Both the position numbers and the translations under genes were made by a program. From positions 25,874 through 89,873 of the forward strand of contig CAKOHI010000006.1 of assembly GCA_934085585.1 (NCBI GenBank): a stretch of DNA of 64,000 nucleotides. The letters are read 5' to 3'. Each line of letters starts with the position of its first letter. Positions within the stretch are counted from its first letter, which is position 1. Below are positions 17,176 to 25,117 of this stretch, one piece after another. The DNA is from an uncultured Bacilli bacterium (lineage in GTDB: Bacteria > Bacillota_I > Bacilli_A > RF39 > UBA660). The notes beneath the pieces are model-generated. The model saw only the letters and a program-made list of their open reading frames with translations, did not search any database and had not been told where the DNA came from.

Positions 17176-17536
17176 AAAATAAAACGATTATTTTGGGTAT
17201 AAATATAATACAACCTACAACCAATGAAACAAGAGCATTTATAAATACAGCACCAGCTGCTATATCTTTGGCATATTTTGCATGAATTCTAATCTCCGGA
17301 GATAATAAATTAACCATCTCCTCAAGGGCAGTATTAATTAATTCAGCACCGATTACTAAAGCAAAAAGAATAAAACAGGCTACCCACTCCCATAATGCAA
17401 TTTTTAATATAAAACCTAAAATAATTACCAATAAAACTGCTAAAGTATGTATTTTTAAATTTCTCTCCGTTTTAAAAGCTTGTCTAACACCAGCAATTGC
17501 GTATTTAAAACTACTTATTAAACTATCACTTTTCAT
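17174..17536 (-). CDS. dgkA: Diacylglycerol/undecaprenol kinase family protein
   Basis: Small membrane kinase of 120 residues. The N-terminal amphipathic part (SLISSFKYAIAGVRQAFKTE) precedes three membrane helices. The family motif ELINTALEEMVNLLSP (about 65-80) and the later KDIAAGAVF are clear. In Gram-positive bacteria this family mainly phosphorylates undecaprenol to undecaprenyl phosphate. It overlaps by 11 bases the PAP2 gene and follows a DUF368 gene, so an undecaprenyl carrier role is more likely than pure diacylglycerol recycling. Confidence 0.92.
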   Translation of the reverse strand: MKSDSLISSFKYAIAGVRQAFKTERNLKIHTLAVLLVIILGFILKIALWEWVACFILFALVIGAELINTALEEMVNLLSPEIRIHAKYAKDIAAGAVFINALVSLVVGCIIFIPKIIVLF

Positions 17537-18137
17537 TTTTACCTACCCTATTATTATAAATATTTACATATATTACTAAATATGCAAGTCCAAGTAAGAA
17601 ACCACCTATTACATCAGTAAAATAATGAACTCCAACATAAACTCTACTAAAACCAATAGCTAAAATTAATAATGATAATAATGTAATTAATAACCACTTT
17701 AAATACTTGTCATTAACATTTTTATAAACTAAATAAATTATAATTCCGTAAAATGTCATACTTACCATAGAATGTCCAGATGGAAAACTATATCCACTTT
17801 CTTCAACTAATCTTAATATATTAGGTCTTGGTCTTCTTATAATATGTTTAAGAAGTTGATTTATTAATGTTACGCCGACTAAATCAAAAGTTACAAACCA
17901 CCTTATTTTTTTACAAAAAATAAAAATTAAAACTCCTGCAACAACAGTAAAAGCCACTCCACCTAATTCTGTAATTACTTTAAGGATCGGCGTTAAACTA
18001 TCATTCATTATATTATCTGCAATAAAACTATAAGCATTTGTATCAATTACCAAACTATCATAATTTAAAATTTGATAACAAATAACACTAAATAGTATTA
18101 AACACAAAACTACAATAAGAATACTACACTTTTTCAT
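17526..18137 (-). CDS. PAP2-superfamily membrane phosphatase (possible undecaprenyl-diphosphatase)
   Basis: Polytopic phosphatase of 203 residues with the three PAP2 signatures: KHIIRRPRP (about 97-105), PSGHS (about 119-123) and SRVYVGVHYFTDVIGG (about 165-180). About five or six membrane helices. Members such as BcrC and PgpB remove phosphate from undecaprenyl pyrophosphate on the outer face; others act on phosphatidylglycerol phosphate. Tight coupling to dgkA and a DUF368 gene favours the undecaprenyl role (inference). A separate BacA-type UppP is encoded at 42862-43674. Confidence 0.9.
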   Translation of the reverse strand: MKKCSILIVVLCLILFSVICYQILNYDSLVIDTNAYSFIADNIMNDSLTPILKVITELGGVAFTVVAGVLIFIFCKKIRWFVTFDLVGVTLINQLLKHIIRRPRPNILRLVEESGYSFPSGHSMVSMTFYGIIIYLVYKNVNDKYLKWLLITLLSLLILAIGFSRVYVGVHYFTDVIGGFLLGLAYLVIYVNIYNNRVGKNEK

Positions 18138-18139
18138 AA

Positions 18140-19033
18140 CTACCCTTCAATATGTTTCTTTTCTAAAACAATTTTTATTCTATCTAAACCAATTATAACT
18201 AAACCACCAAGTAAGAAATAAATTATACTAAATGTATCAAAACTCAAAGCATCTTTTGGTACTTCCAATGTAGTTGGTCCCATTATAATTGCATATAAAG
18301 AACCAATCATTAAACCAATTATTAAATAAACTGTGGCACTTCTATATTTATCTAGAGCAATTTTAATTAATTTTATTATTAAGGCAATACCAAGTAAAAC
18401 TCCAATACCAAAGACAAATAGCGCTGGAAAATAAGTAAAATTCATATGTAAAAATTCTTTTATTCCACTGATTATAGGAATATATAAACCAAATATTAAA
18501 AGAAGAGTTGATCCGGAAATACCAGGTAATACCATCGCACATATCGCTATTGCACCAGCTAATAATATATACATAGCTAATCCAAAATTCAAATTAGCAA
18601 TATTAACACTATTTCCACCACTTATTGGATTAAAATATGTTATTAATGATACAATTAAAATACCAATTATAGCAAAAATAATATTTTTATATTTACCTTT
18701 AATATTATCCTTTTCTTCCTTAATTATTAAAGGTATAGAAAATACTATAAATCCTAAAAATAATGAACTAACACTATATATTTTTGATTCAAATAAACTA
18801 GTTAAAACTAAAGTTGCTAAAGACATTCCAACTATCCAACCTGTACCTAATTTAAATAAAAACCATAAAGCGCTTTTTTTCTTTTTGAAATCTCCATAAA
18901 AAGCATCATTTAAAGCATTTATAAACTTATCATAAAAGCCTAGAATAAAAGCAATCGTACCACCACTCACACCTGGTACACTATCAGCTAAAGCCATACA
19001 AAATCCCCAAAAAGCATTAATTAAATATTTCAT
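18140..19033 (-). CDS. DUF368 (PopT-type) polyprenyl-phosphate transporter
   Basis: Polytopic protein of 297 residues with the family hallmark ADSVPGVSGGTIAFILGFYD (about 16-35) and a second, inverted-repeat-like CAMVLPGISGSTLLLIFGLY (about 165-184). The duplicated P-G-(V/I)-S-G loop fits an inverted-repeat transporter. DUF368 proteins have been shown in other bacteria to return undecaprenyl phosphate to the inner leaflet. It is encoded 2 bases upstream of the PAP2 phosphatase gene, giving an operon that would make, dephosphorylate and flip the C55 carrier. Confidence 0.9.
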   Translation of the reverse strand: MKYLINAFWGFCMALADSVPGVSGGTIAFILGFYDKFINALNDAFYGDFKKKKSALWFLFKLGTGWIVGMSLATLVLTSLFESKIYSVSSLFLGFIVFSIPLIIKEEKDNIKGKYKNIIFAIIGILIVSLITYFNPISGGNSVNIANLNFGLAMYILLAGAIAICAMVLPGISGSTLLLIFGLYIPIISGIKEFLHMNFTYFPALFVFGIGVLLGIALIIKLIKIALDKYRSATVYLIIGLMIGSLYAIIMGPTTLEVPKDALSFDTFSIIYFLLGGLVIIGLDRIKIVLEKKHIEG

Positions 19034-19085
19034 TTTATATCACCTTCTAAATTATATCAAATACCTCATTCATATACAATTATTT

Positions 19086-19754
19086 TTAATCATTTGTAGC
19101 ATTTCCATCGCCAAAAACAGAAATAGTATTCCCTAAATATTTTGGTTCAGGTTTAAATATAGACTTTACAAAATCTTTATCTCTAGCAAGTATTTCTCTT
19201 ATTTCAAATTTGACACTACCACTATAATCTCTTAAAGTTGCAGAAACGCCAACAGCATCTAATTTCAACTGTTTAGCTATATACAAGCTTCTATATAAAT
19301 GAAATTGTTGAGTTACAATAATTATTTTGTTAGCTAAAAATATTTCTTTAGCTCTATAAACACTATCATATGTTGAAAACCCAGCATGATCCATAAAAAT
19401 ATTATTACTATCAATACCTTTATCAAGCAAATAATTTTTCATCACATTTACTTCATCATAATATTTTTTTCCATGATCACCACTTACAATTATTTTTTCA
19501 GAATAACCATCTTCATATAATTTATAAGCCATATCAAGTCTATCTTTTAAAACTGGACTGGGTTTTCCATTTCTTAACCCTGCACCTAATACTAAAATAG
19601 CATCATAATTTTTATCTAAACTATTTTCATCAACTATTTTATCCTTTACACTATTTTTTACAAATAAGTTTATTCCTAAAACTATAATTATTCCAACAAC
19701 TGCTAAAATACCTATAATTAACATTATTCTCTTAATAATTTTATTCATATTCAT
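19086..19754 (-). CDS. YdcF/SanA-like DUF218 protein, membrane-anchored
   Basis: Protein of 222 residues: an N-terminal membrane helix (about 8-28) then a DUF218 domain with AILVLGAGLRNGKPSPVLKD (about 50-69), a GYSEKIIVSGDHG strand-loop and IIIVTQQFHLYRSLYIAKQ. SanA-type members affect envelope permeability and vancomycin resistance; the biochemical activity of the family is unsettled. It may start at M1 or M3. Its start overlaps the tail of a decayed Rpn gene (ATGA), and there is no convincing ribosome site. It lies 52 bases upstream of the undecaprenyl-recycling operon. Confidence 0.85.
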   Translation of the reverse strand: MNMNKIIKRIMLIIGILAVVGIIIVLGINLFVKNSVKDKIVDENSLDKNYDAILVLGAGLRNGKPSPVLKDRLDMAYKLYEDGYSEKIIVSGDHGKKYYDEVNVMKNYLLDKGIDSNNIFMDHAGFSTYDSVYRAKEIFLANKIIIVTQQFHLYRSLYIAKQLKLDAVGVSATLRDYSGSVKFEIREILARDKDFVKSIFKPEPKYLGNTISVFGDGNATND

Positions 19755-20396
19755 TTTTCAACTATACCATCAATTGGATAATTTGCTTTTAAAAGATTTT
19801 TAGCAATATCCATTTTAGCTTCTCTTCTTGCAATATTTCTTTCGGTATTTTGAATATTTTTTTCCTCTTCTTCTGGAGTAATATCATATATGAATACATC
19901 ATCTTTGTTTAATCTTTTCAATTTATCAACACTCTCCTTAAAACTAGAGTTATTTATATCACTACAATACCTATCAAGGTCATCCTTATTCTTGATTCCT
20001 ATCATTGTTAATAGTGGTTTTTCTCTAGCACTTTTCATGTCTTTATCATACCAAAGTTTAGCAAACTTTTCAACGTTGATTTCATAATATTTGAAATGAT
20101 TATCCAATTTTTTTCATGATCTTTATCATAAAATGTATAGCATTTAACTAATGGTTCACTCAAAGTTACTCCATAATTTAATGATATATGAATAAATCAA
20201 AAACCATATCATAAGCTTCACTCACTAACGTTTTTTGACTACAGAAAGAAAAATAAAAGTTTATATTTCTAACCTTGGTAAATTTAATTATTCGATCAAT
20301 TTTAATATCTAGGCATTCACTTAAAAGTTCACAAAGTAAATGCGTTCGATCTTCATTAAAACCTGTTCCAAAAATTGACATAAATCGGGATATTCA
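19751..20396 (-). pseudogene. Decayed Rpn-family nuclease gene
   Basis: Three minus-strand pieces in different frames read as one Rpn-type protein: SIFGTGFNEDRTHLLCELLS (20320-20381), then LNYGVTLSEPLVKCYTFYDK (about 20115-20175), then a piece from about 20107 to the stop at 19751 containing IGIKNKDDLDRYCSDIN and the acidic repeat-like C-terminus ITPEEEEKNIQNTERN. At least two frameshifts and a deletion of the catalytic D...E core are implied. The last piece is long enough to be miscalled as a 118-residue gene. It is a relative of the intact gene at 5468-6367. Confidence 0.7.
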
Positions 20397-20462
20397 AAGA
20401 TATATTCCTTATTTTAAAGGAAATTAATAAAACAAGAAAAAATACATTTTTTTAATATTTTG

Positions 20463-20491
20463 TATACAAAATTTATAAAATATATTATACT
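20463..20491 (+). promoter_or_regulatory. Promoter of the GT4 glycosyltransferase gene
   Basis: TATACA (20463-20468), 17-base spacer, TATACT (20486-20491). The -35 element is a modest match. Confidence 0.5.
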
Positions 20492-20518
20492 TTATATATA
20501 GGAAAACGAGGTTGAAAA

Positions 20519-21700
20519 ATGAAAATTGGAATTTTTACAGATGCGTATGAACCCCATATATCCGGAGTAACAACAAGTATTAAAATGTTAAAAACAGCAT
20601 TAGAAAAAATGAATCATGAAGTCTATATTGTTACTGCCAATCTTGAAACAAATAAATTTGTTTATGATAAAAAAAATAAAATGATAAGCTTACCAGGAAT
20701 AAAAACAGGTATTTATGAAACAAAATTAACTGGAATATATTCTAGAAAAGCCATGAAAATTATAAAAACTTGGAACCTAGATATTATTCACTCTCAAACA
20801 GAATTCGGAGTTGGTTATTTTTCAAGAATTGTAGCTAAAAAATTAAATATACCTGTAGTGCATACATACCATACTTTATATGAAGATTATGTACATTATG
20901 TTACTCACGGACATTTTAATAACTTTGCTAAAAAACTAGCTATCAAAGTAACAAAATATTATTGCGAAAAAAAATGCGACGAATTAATTGTACCTACCGA
21001 TAAAATAAAAGATTTATTTATAAACAAATACGATATTAAAAAGACAATTAATGTTATACCAACTGGAATAGACATTGATAAATTCAAATTAACACCAGCA
21101 ATGAAAAAAGAAATTATTAAAATCAAGAAAAAATATGATATCAAAGAAACCAATTTTATAATAGGGTCCGTAGGTAGAATAGCACCAGAAAAGAGTTTTG
21201 ATAAATTACTTTATAATATAAAGGATATGATAAAATACAATAATAATATAAAAGTAATGCTCGTCGGTGGTGGTCCAGATTTAGACAATTTAAAAGAATT
21301 AACAAAAAAACTTAATCTAGAAAAAGTAGTAATTTTTACTGATAAAGTTGATTATAATTTAGTTCCAACATATTTTAATACTTTTGATGTAATCACATCA
21401 TTTTCTAAAACAGAAACTCAAGGACTAACTATAATCGAAGGACTAGCAGCATCAAAACCAACAATATGTATTAACGATGATTCATTTAAAGCAATGATTG
21501 AACCAAACTACAATGGCTATTTATTTAATAATGATAAAGAATTTAGAGAATATATTTTTAAATTAATGAGAGACCCAAAACTTTACAAAGATATGTCAAC
21601 CAATGCTAGAAATAGTACCTATAAATATTCAAAAGAAGTATTTGCATCAGACATATTAAAAGTTTATCACAAAGCTATAGAAAAGTACAAAAATTCATGA
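20519..21700 (+). CDS. GT4 glycosyltransferase, probable diacylglycerol glucosyltransferase type
   Basis: Two-domain GT-B glycosyltransferase of 393 residues. The start MKIGIFTDAYEPHISGVTTS and early text resemble bacterial 1,2-diacylglycerol 3-glucosyltransferases and related lipid glycosyltransferases of Firmicutes and acholeplasmas. The C-terminal nucleotide-sugar domain shows GSVGRIAPEKSFDKLL, a GGGPD loop and the E-x7-E motif in TETQGLTIIEGLAASKP. It probably makes a membrane glycolipid, possibly the anchor for a phosphoglycerol polymer made by the enzyme at 7376-9295 (inference). It forms a single-gene unit between its own promoter and terminator. Confidence 0.85.
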   Translation: MKIGIFTDAYEPHISGVTTSIKMLKTALEKMNHEVYIVTANLETNKFVYDKKNKMISLPGIKTGIYETKLTGIYSRKAMKIIKTWNLDIIHSQTEFGVGYFSRIVAKKLNIPVVHTYHTLYEDYVHYVTHGHFNNFAKKLAIKVTKYYCEKKCDELIVPTDKIKDLFINKYDIKKTINVIPTGIDIDKFKLTPAMKKEIIKIKKKYDIKETNFIIGSVGRIAPEKSFDKLLYNIKDMIKYNNNIKVMLVGGGPDLDNLKELTKKLNLEKVVIFTDKVDYNLVPTYFNTFDVITSFSKTETQGLTIIEGLAASKPTICINDDSFKAMIEPNYNGYLFNNDKEFREYIFKLMRDPKLYKDMSTNARNSTYKYSKEVFASDILKVYHKAIEKYKNS

Positions 21701-21725
21701 GAACAAACTCATGAATTTTATTTTA
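21690..21725 (+). terminator. Terminator of the GT4 glycosyltransferase gene
   Basis: 12-base stem AAAATTCATGAG (21690-21701) / CTCATGAATTTT (21708-21719), then ATTTTA. It overlaps the stop codon. Confidence 0.8.
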
Positions 21726-21829
21726 CATACCAATAATATAAGTAATATTGAACACAATAGAAATCGCATATATCTTAATGATTTTTTAGATATATGCAAA
21801 AAATTTAATATTACAGTTACAATAGAAAA

Positions 21830-21865
21830 AAAATAGAAGTTAAATCATTTCATCTTCTATTTTTT
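21830..21865 (-). terminator. sufS terminator with the stop codon in its loop
   Basis: 11-base stem AAAAATAGAAG (21830-21840) / CTTCTATTTTT (21855-21865), followed by T's on the minus strand (complement of 21827-21834). The sufS stop (21840-21842) sits at the stem-loop junction. Confidence 0.8.
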
Positions 21866-23036
21866 GTTTATTCTTAAGTAGTTCTACTAATTCATCAATT
21901 TCTTTTTCAGTGTTATAGAAAAACAAACTAATTCTTAATGTATTAGCTACACCCGTAGCATTTTTAAGTATTTTTGCGCAATGATTACCAGCTCTTACAC
22001 AAACATTATATTTATTTAAAAAGTAAGCAACATCTTGACTAAAAATACCATCAACATTAAATGCTACAATTCCACTATCAGCTTCTAAATTTATAATATC
22101 TATATGATCTATAGGTATTAATTTTTCTATTAAGTAATTTCTTAAATGTAATTCTCTTTCATGAATTTTATCAATACCAATCTTATTGATATATCTTATA
22201 GCTTCACCAAGTCCAATAACACCAGCTATATTCGGAGTTCCAGCTTCAAGTCTTGTTGGAAGTTCTTTTAAAAATACTGTATCAACCGTATCAAAAGATT
22301 CATTCATACCTCCACCTAAATTAATTGGTTCTAGTTCTTCAAGTAATTCTCTTTTTCCATATAAAACACCAATACCCGTAGGTCCAAGCATTTTATGTCC
22401 AGAAAAAGCTAAAAAGTCTATATCTAAATCTTGAACATCAGTTTTTAAATGAGGAACCATCTGTGCTCCATCAACAACTACAAAAATATCATTTTCATGA
22501 GCAAATTCAGTAATTTCTTTAATAGGTCTAATATCACCAACAACATTTGTAATACCAGCTAAAGCAATAACCTTAGTATTCGGAGTAACACTTTTTCTTA
22601 CATTATCCATAGTTACATGTAAAGACTCATCTAAAGGTATAAAATTAACTTTACAACCAATTTCTTTACTTAATCTAAACCAAGGAAGGACATTCGAAGC
22701 ATGTTCACTCGTAGTAATTAATATTTCATCATTTATATCAAGTAAATTACCAAAAAAACCATTAGCTATCATATTTAATGAATCAGTTGTTCCACTTGTA
22801 AAAACTACTTCTTCTTTACTTTTAGCATTAATAAAGTTTTTAACTTCTTCACGTGCATTTTCATATTCAACATCAACTTTAAAAGAAATATCATAATCTC
22901 CACGATGAGCATTAGCACTATAATTTTCATAATAATCAGTCATTTTATCTATAACGCATTTAGGTTTTAAACTAGTTGCACCATTATCGAAATATATTAT
23001 ATCTTGTTTTAACATAGGAAAATCTTCTCTATACAT
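21840..23036 (-). CDS. sufS: SufS-type cysteine desulfurase
   Basis: PLP enzyme of 398 residues that takes sulfur from cysteine as a persulfide for Fe-S clusters or other thio-cofactors. Features: YFDNGATSLKP near the start, ANAHRGDYD, the PLP lysine in SGHKMLGPTGIGVLYG, and the active cysteine in RAGNHCAK near the C-terminus, as in SufS rather than the longer IscS loop. AAGAGGT precedes the start. No sufBCDU neighbours are visible, so it appears as a single-gene unit. A second, NifS/IscS-like desulfurase is encoded at 59612-60724. Confidence 0.93.
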   Translation of the reverse strand: MYREDFPMLKQDIIYFDNGATSLKPKCVIDKMTDYYENYSANAHRGDYDISFKVDVEYENAREEVKNFINAKSKEEVVFTSGTTDSLNMIANGFFGNLLDINDEILITTSEHASNVLPWFRLSKEIGCKVNFIPLDESLHVTMDNVRKSVTPNTKVIALAGITNVVGDIRPIKEITEFAHENDIFVVVDGAQMVPHLKTDVQDLDIDFLAFSGHKMLGPTGIGVLYGKRELLEELEPINLGGGMNESFDTVDTVFLKELPTRLEAGTPNIAGVIGLGEAIRYINKIGIDKIHERELHLRNYLIEKLIPIDHIDIINLEADSGIVAFNVDGIFSQDVAYFLNKYNVCVRAGNHCAKILKNATGVANTLRISLFFYNTEKEIDELVELLKNKQKIEDEMI

Positions 23037-23197
23037 AAATATTTACCTCTTTTCTATTTACTATAATTTATTCACTTTTTAATTGCCCAATTATAACAAA
23101 AGCCTTGTCCAGTTTTTATTATAACCATCAACAACACTATTATATAACAAAAATTTCAATAAAACTAGAGTTTATTTCTCATATCATCACAAACAAA

Positions 23198-23226
23198 TTG
23201 ACATAAGGTCTATTTTCAAATATAAT
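23198..23226 (+). promoter_or_regulatory. Perfect consensus sigma-A promoter for a small RNA candidate
   Basis: TTGACA (23198-23203), exactly 17 bases, TATAAT (23221-23226). It points away from sufS and into a region with no plus-strand protein gene. Confidence 0.85.
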
Positions 23227-23231
23227 TAGAT

Positions 23232-23330
23232 AGTGAGAAACATCTCTTTTTCATATTTTTACCAAAAGGCGTGACCTTGGATGTTTCTTCACACACAAAA
23301 AACACAAGCTTAACCACTTGTGTTTTTCTT
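23232..23330 (+). ncRNA. Candidate small structured RNA, about 100 nt
   Basis: Predicted transcript from the consensus promoter at 23198-23226 to the terminator at 23298-23327. A basal stem pairs GTGAGAAACATC (23233-23244) with GATGTTTCTTCAC (23280-23292), 12 pairs with one bulge. It encloses a pyrimidine-rich strand (about 23245-23261) and a small hairpin CCAAAAGG/CCTTGG (23262-23280) with loop CGTGA. A short linker leads to the terminator hairpin. I see no SRP, 6S, tmRNA, RNase P or riboswitch core, and no open frame with a ribosome site. Identity unknown. Confidence 0.6.
23298..23327. terminator. Bidirectional terminator shared by the small RNA candidate and the AI-2E-type gene
   Basis: Perfect 11-base stem AAAAACACAAG (23298-23308) / CTTGTGTTTTT (23317-23327), T-rich on both strands. 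It contains the stop of the minus-strand transporter gene. Confidence 0.85.
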
Positions 23331-24422
23331 ATTTAATTTTAAATTAACATCTGTTTTTACAATACTATAAATAATTGAAACCAAAGGAACACTTAATAAC
23401 ATTCCAAGCACTCCATTTATACTTGCCCCCACAGTGACCGCAACAAGGACCCAAATACCTGGAAGCCCAACTGACTTACCTACAACATGTGGATAAATCA
23501 AATTACCTTCAAATTGTTGTAAAACAATTATAAATATTACAAATATAACTGCTTGCAAAGGATTTACCATAAATATTAAAAAGGCCCCCACTAAAGTTCC
23601 AATAAATGCTCCAAAAACTGGAATTAATGCAGTAAATCCCACTAATACCGAAATAGTACCAGCATAAGGAAGTCTTAATATAATCATTCCTATAAAACAT
23701 AAAATACCAATTATCAAAGCTTCAATACATTGTCCACTTACAAAACTTGCAAATATTTTATTAGATAATGTAGCTATTTCATTTATTTTTTTACAGCTTT
23801 TTTTAGATAAATAAGCTTCCATTAATTTATTAATTTGTCTAGATATTTTTTCTTTATCAACTAAATAATAAATAGCAAATACAAAACCAATAAAAACATT
23901 TACAAAACTACTAACTACATTCGAAGCTATTCCCAAAGTCACAGATATAACAGTATTCCTATTATTAATTACATAATCACTCGCTACATCTCCAAAACTT
24001 TCCATAGTTTTTACTATTTCATCAATAATATTATCAGGTATTTTAATTTTTACTAACAATTCCTTTAAATTACTTAAATATTCAGGAATATTATTAGCAA
24101 AAATAACTATTGTATCTTGTAAATTAGGAATTATTAAAAATAATAACAATATAAAGAAACTTAAAACTAACAATATAGCTAAACTTAAACTAACTCCTCT
24201 TTTTATATTTTTATTCCATTTTACTTTTTTTAGCCATTTATTTTCTATAACATTCATTAAAACATTTAATACAAAAGCAATCATTAACCCAATTATAAAT
24301 GGCATAAACAATTTAATAATATATTTTAATACTTCAAAAACTTCTTTTATATAAATAAATGCAAATACTAAAACAACTGCATAAAGTATTAATAATCTTA
24401 TATCTTTTTTATTGAATTTCAT
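23310..24422 (-). CDS. AI-2E family membrane transporter
   Basis: Polytopic protein of 370 residues of the AI-2E (TqsA/YtvI/YueF-like) family. Paired N-terminal helices (about 10-30 and 35-55), a helix near 75-95, a helical extramembrane segment, then a dense cluster of helices. The family-typical PVFGAFIGTLVGAFL and VGKSVGLPGIWVLVAVTVG (about 310-340) are evident. Family members include the E. coli AI-2 exporter and Na+/H+ antiporter-like proteins, so the substrate cannot be named. It overlaps by 4 bases the end of the hypothetical gene upstream, suggesting one operon with tex. Confidence 0.88.
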   Translation of the reverse strand: MKFNKKDIRLLILYAVVLVFAFIYIKEVFEVLKYIIKLFMPFIIGLMIAFVLNVLMNVIENKWLKKVKWNKNIKRGVSLSLAILLVLSFFILLLFLIIPNLQDTIVIFANNIPEYLSNLKELLVKIKIPDNIIDEIVKTMESFGDVASDYVINNRNTVISVTLGIASNVVSSFVNVFIGFVFAIYYLVDKEKISRQINKLMEAYLSKKSCKKINEIATLSNKIFASFVSGQCIEALIIGILCFIGMIILRLPYAGTISVLVGFTALIPVFGAFIGTLVGAFLIFMVNPLQAVIFVIFIIVLQQFEGNLIYPHVVGKSVGLPGIWVLVAVTVGASINGVLGMLLSVPLVSIIYSIVKTDVNLKLNKKNTSG

Positions 24423-25114
24423 ACTAATCCCTTCAAATAATCTTTAACATTTAGAATTTCATAAACAGCAAATTGAATATTTTCTTTTTCAATCTTTTTT
24501 ACCATTAATTCATTTTCACTAAAATCTTCAAATATTAAAGAATAATTATCCCCATTATTATCACATTCTACTCTATAAGAATATTCATTTTTATAATCCT
24601 TTATAACTGGATCTACTCTCTTACTATTATAAATTTTATCTATTAAAGAAGTCATAGTTTTTTCACTAATATCTCCCCCTAGAAAACTGCTTAATCCATT
24701 ATACTCATAAACCCACATATCACTAAGGACATATTCTTCACTACAATAATTATCAGAAGCATAAGAAATATATACTTCACGATAATAATCTTTACTAGAA
24801 ATATCATAACTAGTTATAGTTATATTATTATCTTTATCATAATAATACTTTCCATAACAAGCTTGTAATTTTTCTAAATACTTCTTTTTTTCATCTTCTA
24901 ACACTGTATTAGATAAAAAAGTATAAAATTTTGCTTCAGGGTTCTCTTTATCATCAACAACATACATAAATCTTTTAATAGGAATACCATCCCCATCCAT
25001 TAATTCACCTTTATAAGCTTCATATATAAAAGTTTTATTAATAAGCAAGAAAAAGGCTCCTCCTATAAGTAAAAATATAATAGCAATATTAATAAGTCTA
25101 ATAATTAATTTCAT
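24419..25114 (-). CDS. Anchored hypothetical protein, 231 residues
   Basis: Not recognised. An uncleaved-looking N-terminal membrane helix (about 5-25) is followed by an extracytoplasmic domain rich in Tyr and Asp/Glu with three cysteines (in LQACYGK, DNYCSEEY and RVECDNN) that could form a disulfide. No lipobox or catalytic motif. It lies between tex (3-base gap) and the AI-2E-type transporter gene (4-base overlap), so it is co-transcribed with both. The link may be only genomic packing. Confidence 0.7.
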   Translation of the reverse strand: MKLIIRLINIAIIFLLIGGAFFLLINKTFIYEAYKGELMDGDGIPIKRFMYVVDDKENPEAKFYTFLSNTVLEDEKKKYLEKLQACYGKYYYDKDNNITITSYDISSKDYYREVYISYASDNYCSEEYVLSDMWVYEYNGLSSFLGGDISEKTMTSLIDKIYNSKRVDPVIKDYKNEYSYRVECDNNGDNYSLIFEDFSENELMVKKIEKENIQFAVYEILNVKDYLKGLV

Positions 25115-25117
25115 ACA

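Noticed and set aside
20107..20381. Two separate small genes upstream of the SanA-like gene
   Set aside because: Translations in neighbouring frames join into one Rpn-type protein, so they are pieces of a pseudogene.
21711..21837. Possible small peptide gene downstream of the GT4 gene
   Set aside because: The frame starts inside the terminator, has no ribosome site and needs a frameshift to reach the later stop; judged chance.
23232..23330. Small SRP RNA or 6S RNA identity for the first RNA candidate
   Set aside because: No GGAAG/GCAG apical loop of SRP RNA and no long open central bubble of 6S RNA; too short for 6S.
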